DNA of 13,962 nucleotides from DYHD01 sp037445375 (GTDB taxonomy: Bacteria; Nitrospirota; Thermodesulfovibrionia; Thermodesulfovibrionales; Dissulfurispiraceae). Position 1 is the stretch's first letter. Each line of letters begins with the position of its first letter. The translations under genes and the position numbers were made by a program. The notes beneath the pieces are model-generated. The model saw nothing but the letters and a program-made list of their open reading frames with translations, had not been told where the DNA came from and did not search any database. The stretch spans positions 1-13,962 of the forward strand of contig JBBIKS010000063.1 in the NCBI GenBank assembly GCA_037445375.1, given 5' to 3'. This document shows, piece by piece, positions 1-6,377 of the stretch.

Positions 1-28
1 AAATTAGACAGTTTAGCAGTCTCTCTAT

Positions 29-46
29 AGGACATTTCTATTTTGG
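29..46. repeat. Insertion-sequence-like end, left copy
   Basis: The 18 bases AGGACATTTCTATTTTGG occur here and again, exactly reverse-complemented, at 13942-13959. The outward-facing sequence (CCAAAATAGAAATGTCCT) is therefore the same at both edges of the window. Such short identical inverted ends are what terminal repeats of a multicopy insertion sequence look like. No transposase is visible because the element would lie outside the window. The family is not established. Confidence 0.5.
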
Positions 47-134
47 CGTTACAGAGTTTCAAAAGGTTTTATGTTATTTTTCATCTGCAAATAATTCAAT
101 ATCTTTAATTGAAAAGATCGGGGAATAAAAACCA

Positions 135-163
135 TTTACAAAACAAACCATTTAATGTATAAT
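135..163 (+). promoter_or_regulatory. Sigma-70-type promoter of the deacetylase gene
   Basis: A -35 box TTTACA (135-140) is followed after exactly 17 bases by a perfect -10 box TATAAT (158-163). Transcription should begin near 169-171, and an ATG lies at 170-172. There is no Shine-Dalgarno sequence in front of that ATG, so the mRNA is probably leaderless. An in-frame ATG at 155 falls inside the promoter and would not be transcribed. These are consensus matches read by eye, not measured start sites. Confidence 0.55.
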
Positions 164-169
164 TTTCTC

Positions 170-1096
170 ATGCAAAAAGTTGGCTTTATATATGATGATA
201 TATATTTGACCCATGATACAGGGCAAGGGCACCCTGAAAATAAGCACAGATTAGAGCACATCATGAAGGCTTTGAGAGGCTCAGATATATGGGACAAGCT
301 CATACATATCAAGCCTCGCCAAGCAACCTTCGAGGAAATTGGACTTGTTCATACAAAGCCTTATATAGAAAAGGTTAAGGCACTCGGTTCAGGCTATCTT
401 GACCCCGATACTTATGTATCGAAAAACAGCCTCGAGGCGGCAAGATATGCCGTTGGAGCAATACTTGAAGCGATTGATAAGTGTCAGGATAAGACTATCA
501 GCAGGGCATTTTGTGCTGTCAGGCCCCCAGGTCATCATGCTCTATCAGGCAGGGGAATGGGTTTTTGCATCTTTAATAATATTGCTGTCGGCGCCAGATA
601 TGCCCAGCAAAAGGGATATAAAAAAGTTTTCATTATTGATTTTGATGTACATCACGGAAATGGCACTCAGCATATATTTGAAGATGACGAAACCGTATTT
701 TTCTTTAGCACCCATCAATATCCATACTATCCGGGATCAGGCGGTGAGAGAGAAAAAGGAATAGGCAAAGGTTCAGGTTTCACATATAATGTCCCAATGT
801 ATGCCGGCTCTGGTGATAAGGATTATATACAGGTTTATCAGGACATTCTCCCCGTTATAATTGATAGATTTAGCCCTGATATCATCTTGGTATCGTCAGG
901 TTTTGATCTGCACATGAGAGATCCGCTGGCGAGCATGAGGGTATCTAATGAGGGTTTGAGGGCTATTGTCAAGGTAATTCTCAGGGCTTCCCCCAATCCG
1001 GTTATATTCACCCTCGAAGGCGGATATGATTTTGTTGCGCTCTCAGACGGTGTTAAACTTACATTAGAAGAGATGCTTAATACCCCCAGAGACTGA
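170..1096 (+). CDS. Histone deacetylase family protein (AcuC/HdaH-like amidohydrolase)
   Basis: A zinc-dependent deacetylase of the arginase/deacetylase fold, 308 residues from the start chosen here. In this numbering the His-His dyad is H122-H123 in RPPGHHA, the zinc ligands are D159 and H161 in DFDVHHGNGT and D251 in MRDPLA, and the transition-state Tyr is Y286 in EGGYD. All catalytic positions are present, so it should be active. The N-terminal HDTGQGHPE motif is also typical. The family includes protein lysine, polyamine and small acyl-amide deacetylases, and the substrate cannot be told from sequence. I prefer the ATG at 170 over one at 155 because 155 lies within a promoter and homologues begin close to the GFIYD motif. 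There is no signal peptide, so it is cytoplasmic. Its 3' end overlaps the convergent aldolase-like gene by 20 bp, and no obvious functional partner is adjacent. Confidence 0.93.
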   Translation: MQKVGFIYDDIYLTHDTGQGHPENKHRLEHIMKALRGSDIWDKLIHIKPRQATFEEIGLVHTKPYIEKVKALGSGYLDPDTYVSKNSLEAARYAVGAILEAIDKCQDKTISRAFCAVRPPGHHALSGRGMGFCIFNNIAVGARYAQQKGYKKVFIIDFDVHHGNGTQHIFEDDETVFFFSTHQYPYYPGSGGEREKGIGKGSGFTYNVPMYAGSGDKDYIQVYQDILPVIIDRFSPDIILVSSGFDLHMRDPLASMRVSNEGLRAIVKVILRASPNPVIFTLEGGYDFVALSDGVKLTLEEMLNTPRD

Positions 1097-2480
1097 TATA
1101 ATCATTTATCTTCTGAAAGTATTCTATTTGGCATATCCTTTCAATATCCAGAATCAAAGACAAAGGTTTCAAGAAATTACCATCTCCAGATGTGAAGACC
1201 CCATGCCCATAAACTATGACACCTCCTCGCTGTTTTATCGCTAAAGGAACGGTATTTACAAGTCCTGCATGTCCTGTGCCAATCTCACCTGAAACTATAG
1301 GTATTTCTGAGATAAATCTTTTCTCCTTACAGCCCCGATGACATATTTGGCGGCTGTTGTAATGTTGACAAGCCTTTTTAAGGCAATACATGGACATTAT
1401 CACTGAAAATCTTGGGTGTGCGTGCAATATGGCATTATGACCTGAATGATAATAAATATTTTTATGAGTGGAAATCTCAGATGAAGCAGTAATGCCAATC
1501 GAAGAAGATCCGTCTAAAGGGACCACATCAATATAACCTCGAAGCTCATCCATAGAACTGCCAGTTTGGCTTATATAAATTTTATCGCAAAACACATAGG
1601 AAATATTCCCAAAATATGAATCAACAAGGCGGTATTGAACCACAGCCTCGCCAGTATCAGAAAGCGCCCTTACTACCTCTTGTTCATTCTGAGGGTTACT
1701 CGATATCGAAGATGAAAATTGATAGGGCGTTTTCTTATCATTCTGTAAACAATTTAATATGTCGAGGATTGTAAGCTCTACTTTATTATATTTCTTTGCA
1801 TCCTGATTATCTTTCCCAATAAAGCCATTTTTCTTTAAATACTCGAGAATCTTTTTAAAATTGGATAGAAATTTCTTTTCTGGCGGTATCTTATTCAGGA
1901 AGCAATATTCAAAGTAAATAAGCACATCAAAAAAATATTTTACAAAGGCTGCAAAACAGGCAGAACTGTATGATACATATGCCTGTTCAGGGGTTACAGT
2001 CCCATATGTAATGATCCCCCATTTTTTTACAATGGTAGATTTTCTCAGAGACAGAGCGTTAGCTATTGCATAAGGGGTAAAATCCTCTATCACAGGAATA
2101 TCATGTAAAAATGTCCTTGTCTCGCAATCCATTGGCAAGACTCTTTTTAGTGTTTTTATCTCAGGGTAATCATGGCTATCGATTCTGGAATTGTCATTTT
2201 GAGATGTGATTGTTTGATTGAAATGAGAGTCTTCAGTAAGCTCATGTATAATGCTTTTATATGGTTCTAAGGGTTCAGAAAAAAGTATTGTATTTATATT
2301 CATCAAATCGAAAACCCTGCTTAACTTGAGAGCCTTATCCTTCAATGGTTTGTTTGAAAACAACTCGACATCAAGTGATATGAATACAGCTTTTTCTTTA
2401 TCAGCAAGACTTTGCTGATAAAGTTTATCCATGTATTTATAAAGGGTCAGGTCTTTAATTTTGATGTTTTTATTCCTCAT
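1077..2480 (-). CDS. Class II aldolase/adducin-family protein with an extra N-terminal half
   Basis: A 467-residue protein. Residues about 265-460 match the class II aldolase/adducin head fold: GNISY (291-295), SQTG (304-307), SSE with E335 at the catalytic acid position, H353-A-H355-P as two metal ligands, and H426 in YGHG as the probable third ligand. These residues suggest a metal-dependent aldolase or epimerase-like enzyme, cytoplasmic, substrate unknown. Typical single-domain members are about 200-260 residues, so the first ~260 residues are additional. They contain an AVFISLDVELFS segment near 31 and a hydrophobic stretch near 170-195, and I do not recognise the domain. A Cys-rich insert with C366, C371, C380 and C384 sits between the HAH and GTGH motifs and could bind metal. 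The start ATG lies two bases after the stop of a transposase remnant and has no clear ribosome-binding site, so the start and expression are uncertain. No promoter was seen. Confidence 0.8.
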   Translation of the reverse strand: MRNKNIKIKDLTLYKYMDKLYQQSLADKEKAVFISLDVELFSNKPLKDKALKLSRVFDLMNINTILFSEPLEPYKSIIHELTEDSHFNQTITSQNDNSRIDSHDYPEIKTLKRVLPMDCETRTFLHDIPVIEDFTPYAIANALSLRKSTIVKKWGIITYGTVTPEQAYVSYSSACFAAFVKYFFDVLIYFEYCFLNKIPPEKKFLSNFKKILEYLKKNGFIGKDNQDAKKYNKVELTILDILNCLQNDKKTPYQFSSSISSNPQNEQEVVRALSDTGEAVVQYRLVDSYFGNISYVFCDKIYISQTGSSMDELRGYIDVVPLDGSSSIGITASSEISTHKNIYYHSGHNAILHAHPRFSVIMSMYCLKKACQHYNSRQICHRGCKEKRFISEIPIVSGEIGTGHAGLVNTVPLAIKQRGGVIVYGHGVFTSGDGNFLKPLSLILDIERICQIEYFQKINDYISLWGY

Positions 2481-2482
2481 CT

Positions 2483-2839
2483 TTATAATAATCTGCTTAT
2501 CGTGGAGTAATGCATTCCAAGATGAACTGATATTTCGCTTTGACTGTAACTATATTTTGTTGCTGTCTCTCTTATCATTTTATTCCTTTGATACTTGTTT
2601 TTTATCATATCAGATTTAAATAGTTCGGATAGAGAAGGTCTGTTTAAATATCTCCGGCTCCTTGGAATCTCCCTTATTTGTTCATGTTTTTTGACATGAT
2701 CTATGAATATATTAACAAAATCTTCTTCACCAAGTATTGGCTGCCCTTTTACACATGTCCATATTGTCCCCTCACTTACGCCTGCCTCTGCAAATTCTCT
2801 ATATTTCTTTATTGCACGTCCTTTTTCTGCTGAAAACAG
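2483..2839 (-). pseudogene. Remnant of a REP-associated (Y1-type) transposase, C-terminal part
   Basis: An open frame of 118 codons without a start codon, bounded upstream by a stop at 2840-2842. It shows the order found at the C-terminus of REP-associated tyrosine transposases: a GQPILGEEDFV segment, an REIPRSRRY segment, then a helix-turn-helix ending SEISVHLGMHYSTISRLL. The catalytic N-terminal domain with HxH and Tyr is missing, so it cannot be active. The break falls at the junction with the plus-strand remnant that follows. Family assignment rests on motif memory; the HTH ending LGMHYSTISR is the strongest clue. The stop lies two bases from the aldolase-like start codon. Confidence 0.65.
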
Positions 2840-2849
2840 TTAGATAATC

Positions 2850-3097
2850 AATGAGTTGGCAAATCGTTGGGAGCATCTTAATATAACAGTAGGTGAAGGA
2901 ATAAAAGAATTGACAACAATTGTGTGCTAACGAGGTATCAACTGAAGGAGGTTTATATATAAATGAGATACCGACTCCAAAGGAAGTCTGTCAAGAGATT
3001 ACTTGATTCTGCCAAAGCAAGGTTACCGAAGATATTGCCTTATAGAGGAATAAAAGTAACCACTAAAAAGAACCTCATATCTCGCAGAAAAACTTAA
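2850..3097 (+). pseudogene. Remnant of an IS1634-like transposase C-terminus, two frameshifts
   Basis: Three consecutive segments in three frames join into one plausible protein end. Frame one runs from 2850 to the stop at 2928 (NELANRWEHLNITVGEG...). Frame two takes over near 2923 (CANEVSTEGG...NEIPTPKEV) and ends at a TGA at 3004. Frame three runs from about 3000 to the TAA at 3095-3097 (LLDSAKARLPKILPYRGI...). The pattern of a NEIPTP segment, then RLPKILP, then a basic TTKKNL-RRK tail resembles C-termini of IS1634-group transposases. The family call is from memory and moderate; that it is a decayed protein end is better supported. The AAGGAGG at 2945-2951 is coding sequence of frame two, not a ribosome-binding site. 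Confidence 0.5.
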
Positions 3098-3132
3098 TAG
3101 ATTCGATCAGTTAATGCAACAAAACCACTCTT
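3098..3132. other. Short spacer between two gene remnants
   Basis: Thirty-five bases between the transposase remnant and the next fragment. The only item noted is AACCACTC at 3123-3130, which is the inverse of GAGTGGTT at 3373-3380 on the other side of the neighbouring fragment. Eight bases is short enough to be chance. Confidence 0.3.
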
Positions 3133-3414
3133 TTAAAGGCAACATCCGTTTATATCGTTCTCAACGGCCTCCTGACTTACTGACTGTAAGGCATTTGTAA
3201 GATATAAATCCCTGTAATTATCAAGAAATCTTTGCATATGTATATCCGCGCCAAATTCTCTCAAATGCTTCTTTAGCCTACTATAAACAAGCATCAGGAT
3301 GTTATGCTCCAAGGCAGCATCTCTGACATCTGAAAGATCACCATCATCGAACGAGAGAGGTGTTGTAAATGGGAGTGGTTATATTAATTTAAGGAAAAGA
3401 GGGTTTATATCCAT
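3133..3414 (-). pseudogene. Unrecognised broken gene downstream of clpA
   Basis: An ATG at 3412-3414 opens a frame that reads MDINPLFLKLI, meets a TAA at 3379-3381, and continues in the same frame for 81 further codons to a TAA at 3133-3135. The continuation looks like real protein: an acidic SFDDGDLSDVRDAALEHN stretch, then amphipathic helices (LMLVYSRLKKHLREFGADIH, RFLDNYRDLYLTN). I do not recognise a family. It lies about 30 bp downstream of clpA on the same strand, so it may once have been the last gene of that operon. No ribosome-binding site precedes the ATG. One in-frame stop is the only visible lesion inside the frame, so a sequencing error or short re-initiated product is possible. 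An alternative is that the reading is coincidental. Confidence 0.35.
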
Positions 3415-3442
3415 TCAAGATATTCTGCTTAAATTAAGTGTC

Positions 3443-5698
3443 TTAGGCAGAAAGGGGGTTATATTCGAAAGATAATTTGCCTTGTTTAATATCAATATAT
3501 GCACTTCCGCCTCTTTTCAGATTCCCAAAAAGCAGTTCCTCAGATAAGATATCCTTAATCTCCTCCTGAATAAGTCTTCTGAGGGGGCGGGCGCCAAATA
3601 ATGGATCATATCCCTTCTCAGAGAGCCAGATTCTTGCATCTTCAGATATTGAGATATCCACTTTCTGTTGCCTGAGTTGATTTTTCAATTCATTTATAAA
3701 TTTATCTACAACCTTTTTCATTACTTCAGGGGTTAGGGAATTAAAAGTTATAATCCCATCAAGACGATTCCTGAACTCTGGGTTAAACAGCCTGTTGATA
3801 GCATCCATGCCTTTGGATTGAGTATCCTTGACCCTGTCACCGAAGCCTACCACCCCTTTAGTCATATCTTTTGCTCCGGCATTTGATGTCATAATGATAA
3901 TCACATTTCTAAAATCAGCCTTTTTGCCGTTATTATCTGTTAGGGTGGCGTAATCCATAACCTGCAAAAGAATGCTGAATATATCAGGATGAGCTTTTTC
4001 TATTTCATCCAGCAATAAAACACTATGTGGATTTTTTCTTATTTCATCGGTAAGCAACCCCCCTTGATCAAAACCTACATATCCAGGAGGGGCGCCAATC
4101 AGCCTTGCCACTGCATGTTTTTCCATATACTCACTCATATCGAAGCGGATAAATTTTATTCCCAGAACCGATGCTAATTGCCGGGAGACCTCGGTCTTTC
4201 CAACCCCGGTAGGTCCTGTAAAAAGAAAAGAGCCAAGAGGTCTACCAGTTGAGCCAAGACCGGCTCTTGACCTCTTTATAGGAGAGACAAGGCAATGGAT
4301 AGCTTCATCCTGACCGAATACAACATCGTTTAGCTCGCTCTCCAAGTTCTTAATCTTTTCAGTCTCAGAAGAAGATATAGTTTTGGATGGAATTCTTGCG
4401 ATTTTTGCTACTATCCTTTCGATATCTGAAGATCCAATGGTTTTTTTTGTTTTGTATGATGAAGACAGTCTCAATGCTGCGCCGGCTTCATCAATTACAT
4501 CAATAGCTTTATCAGGCAGATACTTGTCGTTTATATATTTGGCAGAAAGTTCCGATGCAGCATTCAGAGCGCTGATAGTGTATTTGACCCCGTGAAAATC
4601 CTCATAATACGCCTTCAAGCCATTGAGAATCTTGATTGTCTCCTCAATATCGGGTTCATATATATCCAATTTTTGAAACCGTCTGCTCAGGGCGCGGTCT
4701 TTCTCAAAATAATTCTTATACTCCTCATATGTAGTCGCCCCAATGCACCGCAGAGTTCCGGATATGATAACAGGCTTCAGTATATTAGAGGCATCCATAG
4801 AGCCTCTGTTTGTTGCACCCGCCCCGACTATGGTATGTATCTCGTCGATGAACAATATGGCGCCCTGGATAGCTTCAAGTCTCTTTATGGTTGACTTTAG
4901 TCTTGCCTCAAAATCGCCCCTGTATCTTGTTCCTGCAAGAACGGCTCCCATATCAAGCATAAAAATCTGAGTTTTTTTAAGAGCTTCGGGAACCTCACCT
5001 TTATAAACCTTCAGGGCAAGACCTTCAACTATGGCTGTCTTGCCAACCCCTGGTTCTCCAACAAAAACTATATTGTTCTTTCTTCTGCGGCAAAGAACCT
5101 GTATAGTTCTTTGAATTTCAGAATGGCGTCCGATAAGCGGATCAATAAGCCCCTTTTCAGCTTTCTCCAGAAGATTTACCGTAAAGAGCTTTAAAGGATC
5201 CCTCGTTTTTTTTTCTTCCTCCTGATGCGCTGTTTCTTTTGGTCCATCCTTGTCAGAATTATCAGGCAATTTTGATATCCCATGAGAGATATAATTTAGG
5301 ATGTCCAGCCTTGTGATGCCTTCAGACTCTAAGAAATGTAACGAATGTGAACCCTCCTCCAAGAAGATTGAGCTGAGTATATCCCCCGAATCGGCTTCCT
5401 GTTTTCCAGCCGCCTGGACATGATTTAATGTCTTCTGGATAACCCTCTGAAAGCCGATTGTCATCTGTGGTAAGGCGTTAGAGTCCGACGGTATTTTAGG
5501 GACATATTCTTTAAAATATTCCTCGATGAATTTTTTTAGCCTTGTTATGTTTCCGCCGCAATTAATGATAATCTCTATTCCAAAGTCATCATGCAGGATG
5601 GCAAACAAAATATGCTCAATAGTCAAAAACTCGTGGTTTCTAAACTTTGCTTCCCTGATTGTAGCTTCTATAATTAATTCAAGTTCCTTGTTTATCAT
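3443..5698 (-). CDS. clpA: ATP-dependent Clp protease ATP-binding subunit ClpA
   Basis: A 751-residue double-AAA+ unfoldase of ClpA length (about 758 in E. coli) that threads substrates into ClpP. In order: a Clp N-domain (about 1-140), a linker rich in charged residues, the first ATPase with Walker A GEPGVGKT (214-221) and Walker B acids D285-E286, then the second with GPTGVGKT (495-502), D564-E565, the NPEFRNRLD region (from 639) and the sensor-2 GARPLRR. There is no long ClpB/ClpC middle domain. A VGF tripeptide at 617-619 corresponds to the ClpP-docking loop IGF/IGL, so it should work with ClpP, which is not in this window. I chose the ATG at 5696-5698 because it overlaps the clpS stop as ATGA and matches the usual ClpA N-terminus. 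An ATG 18 bases upstream adds six residues and has no ribosome-binding site. Confidence 0.96.
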   Translation of the reverse strand: MINKELELIIEATIREAKFRNHEFLTIEHILFAILHDDFGIEIIINCGGNITRLKKFIEEYFKEYVPKIPSDSNALPQMTIGFQRVIQKTLNHVQAAGKQEADSGDILSSIFLEEGSHSLHFLESEGITRLDILNYISHGISKLPDNSDKDGPKETAHQEEEKKTRDPLKLFTVNLLEKAEKGLIDPLIGRHSEIQRTIQVLCRRRKNNIVFVGEPGVGKTAIVEGLALKVYKGEVPEALKKTQIFMLDMGAVLAGTRYRGDFEARLKSTIKRLEAIQGAILFIDEIHTIVGAGATNRGSMDASNILKPVIISGTLRCIGATTYEEYKNYFEKDRALSRRFQKLDIYEPDIEETIKILNGLKAYYEDFHGVKYTISALNAASELSAKYINDKYLPDKAIDVIDEAGAALRLSSSYKTKKTIGSSDIERIVAKIARIPSKTISSSETEKIKNLESELNDVVFGQDEAIHCLVSPIKRSRAGLGSTGRPLGSFLFTGPTGVGKTEVSRQLASVLGIKFIRFDMSEYMEKHAVARLIGAPPGYVGFDQGGLLTDEIRKNPHSVLLLDEIEKAHPDIFSILLQVMDYATLTDNNGKKADFRNVIIIMTSNAGAKDMTKGVVGFGDRVKDTQSKGMDAINRLFNPEFRNRLDGIITFNSLTPEVMKKVVDKFINELKNQLRQQKVDISISEDARIWLSEKGYDPLFGARPLRRLIQEEIKDILSEELLFGNLKRGGSAYIDIKQGKLSFEYNPLSA

Positions 5699-6006
5699 TC
5701 CTTTTCCATCACACATTTAAGCGGGAATTGATTTTCACGAGCAAGCTCATGAACTATGATTATCTTGGTTTCTGCTATATCTTTCGTGTAAACGCCTGCT
5801 AATCCAGAGCCGTTTTTATGAACATGGAGCATAATCTGAACAGCCACAACAGGAGATTTCTTAAAGACGGCCTCTAATATATGCACAACAAATTCCATTG
5901 TAGTATAGTCATCATTAATAAGCAAGACCTTGTATAGATCTGGGCTTGTGGGTTTTGCCCGCGTAACGGTTTCAATACTTTCTTTAAGTTTTATTTCTTC
6001 CGACAT
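5695..6006 (-). CDS. clpS: ClpS, adaptor for ClpA (N-degron recognition)
   Basis: A 103-residue adaptor that binds proteins bearing destabilising N-terminal residues and delivers them to ClpA. The first ~22 residues are the flexible tail, followed by the ClpS core: NDDYTTMEFV with N31, D32, D33 and M37, the IMLHVHKNG segment with H63, and the terminal PLKCVMEKE. These are the residues lining the N-degron pocket in known ClpS proteins, so the pocket appears intact. A good ribosome-binding site (AAAAGGAG, seven bases before the ATG) fixes the start. The stop codon overlaps the clpA start as ATGA, indicating translational coupling. The upstream zinc-ribbon gene ends 14 bases before it, consistent with one operon. 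The cognate amino-acyl transferase gene (aat or bpt) is not in the window. Confidence 0.96.
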   Translation of the reverse strand: MSEEIKLKESIETVTRAKPTSPDLYKVLLINDDYTTMEFVVHILEAVFKKSPVVAVQIMLHVHKNGSGLAGVYTKDIAETKIIIVHELARENQFPLKCVMEKE

Positions 6007-6020
6007 ATCATTACTCCTTT

Positions 6021-6224
6021 TTATTTACACGAAGAACAGGAACTCGAAGTGCAAGAAGTGCATCCCGAAGATGATGCGCTCTGAACACCGCTCATCGCAA
6101 AAAGAGAAAACTTTTTTTGCACTTCTTCAGAACTGCATTTCGGACAGCATATCTGTTGATTACCGAAAACAAGTTTCTCAAACTCTTTCTCGCACTGATT
6201 GCATTTATATTCGAATATCGGCAT
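6021..6224 (-). CDS. FmdB-family zinc ribbon protein
   Basis: A 67-residue protein beginning MPIFEYKC, the hallmark of the FmdB/CxxC_CxxC_SSSS family. C8-x2-C11 and C27-x2-C30 form the zinc ribbon. Residues 45-67 are a Ser/Gly/Cys tail that carries a second pair of CxxC units, C55-x2-C58 and C63-x2-C66, at the very C-terminus. Family members are annotated as putative regulatory proteins, but their role is not well defined. A clear AAGGAG lies six bases before the ATG. It is the first gene of the minus-strand operon leading to clpS and clpA, so a role linked to protein quality control is possible but only inferred from position. Confidence 0.9.
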   Translation of the reverse strand: MPIFEYKCNQCEKEFEKLVFGNQQICCPKCSSEEVQKKFSLFAMSGVQSASSSGCTSCTSSSCSSCK

Positions 6225-6291
6225 TTCTTCTCCTTGTTTTTGACATTAACTAAATTATTTGGGTCTTTTTTCTTTTTTAGTCTTTGTATTT

Positions 6292-6321
6292 ATTATATCA
6301 TAAGGATTTCAGATTTTTTAA
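6292..6321 (-). promoter_or_regulatory. Possible promoter of the fmdB-clpS-clpA operon
   Basis: Read on the minus strand, a perfect -10 box TATAAT lies at 6292-6297 with a weak -35 candidate TTAAAA 18 bases upstream (6316-6321). The transcript would have a leader of roughly 60 bases, rich in A and T, before the FmdB-type start codon. The -35 match is poor, so this rests mainly on the -10 box and position. Confidence 0.3.
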
Positions 6322-6337
6322 GGCATTGGTATATGCC
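6322..6337. repeat. Short palindrome in the divergent promoter region
   Basis: GGCAT (6322-6326) and ATGCC (6333-6337) form a five-base inverted repeat around a six-base centre. It lies between the divergent zinc-ribbon and transpeptidase genes, immediately upstream of the -35 box proposed for the latter. This is where a regulator could bind, but there is no second copy in the window to support that. Confidence 0.25.
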
Positions 6338-6341
6338 ATAC

Positions 6342-6370
6342 TTGAATTTATGATTTTTAGAAGGTTATAT
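6342..6370 (+). promoter_or_regulatory. Promoter of the L,D-transpeptidase gene
   Basis: TTGAAT (6342-6347), a 17-base spacer and TTATAT (6365-6370) make a reasonable sigma-70-type promoter. An alternative -10 reading is TATATT, one base further on. The predicted transcription start at about 6377 coincides with the ATG at 6378, so this mRNA may also be leaderless. The AGAAGG just upstream would then be part of the spacer rather than a ribosome-binding site; it sits about 13 bases from the ATG, which is long for one. Confidence 0.4.
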
Positions 6371-6377
6371 TAAATCT

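Noticed and set aside
155..169. Upstream ATG giving five more residues to the deacetylase
   Set aside because: It lies between the -35 and -10 boxes of a well-matched promoter and lacks a ribosome-binding site; family N-termini fit the ATG at 170.
399..764. A 121-codon frame inside the deacetylase gene, and similar long frames opposite clpA and rimO
   Set aside because: They are out-of-frame or antisense shadows of well-conserved genes and have no start signals.
2963..3097. A 44-codon frame (MRYRLQRKSVKRLLDSAKAR...) with a strong AAGGAGG about eleven bases upstream
   Set aside because: The AAGGAGG is coding sequence of the decayed transposase in another frame (TEGGLYI), and the 44 codons continue that same protein after a frameshift. 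It is a piece of the remnant, not a small gene.
5699..5716. Longer start for ClpA adding MCDGKG
   Set aside because: No ribosome-binding site, and the ATG at 5698 overlaps the clpS stop as ATGA and matches usual ClpA N-termini.
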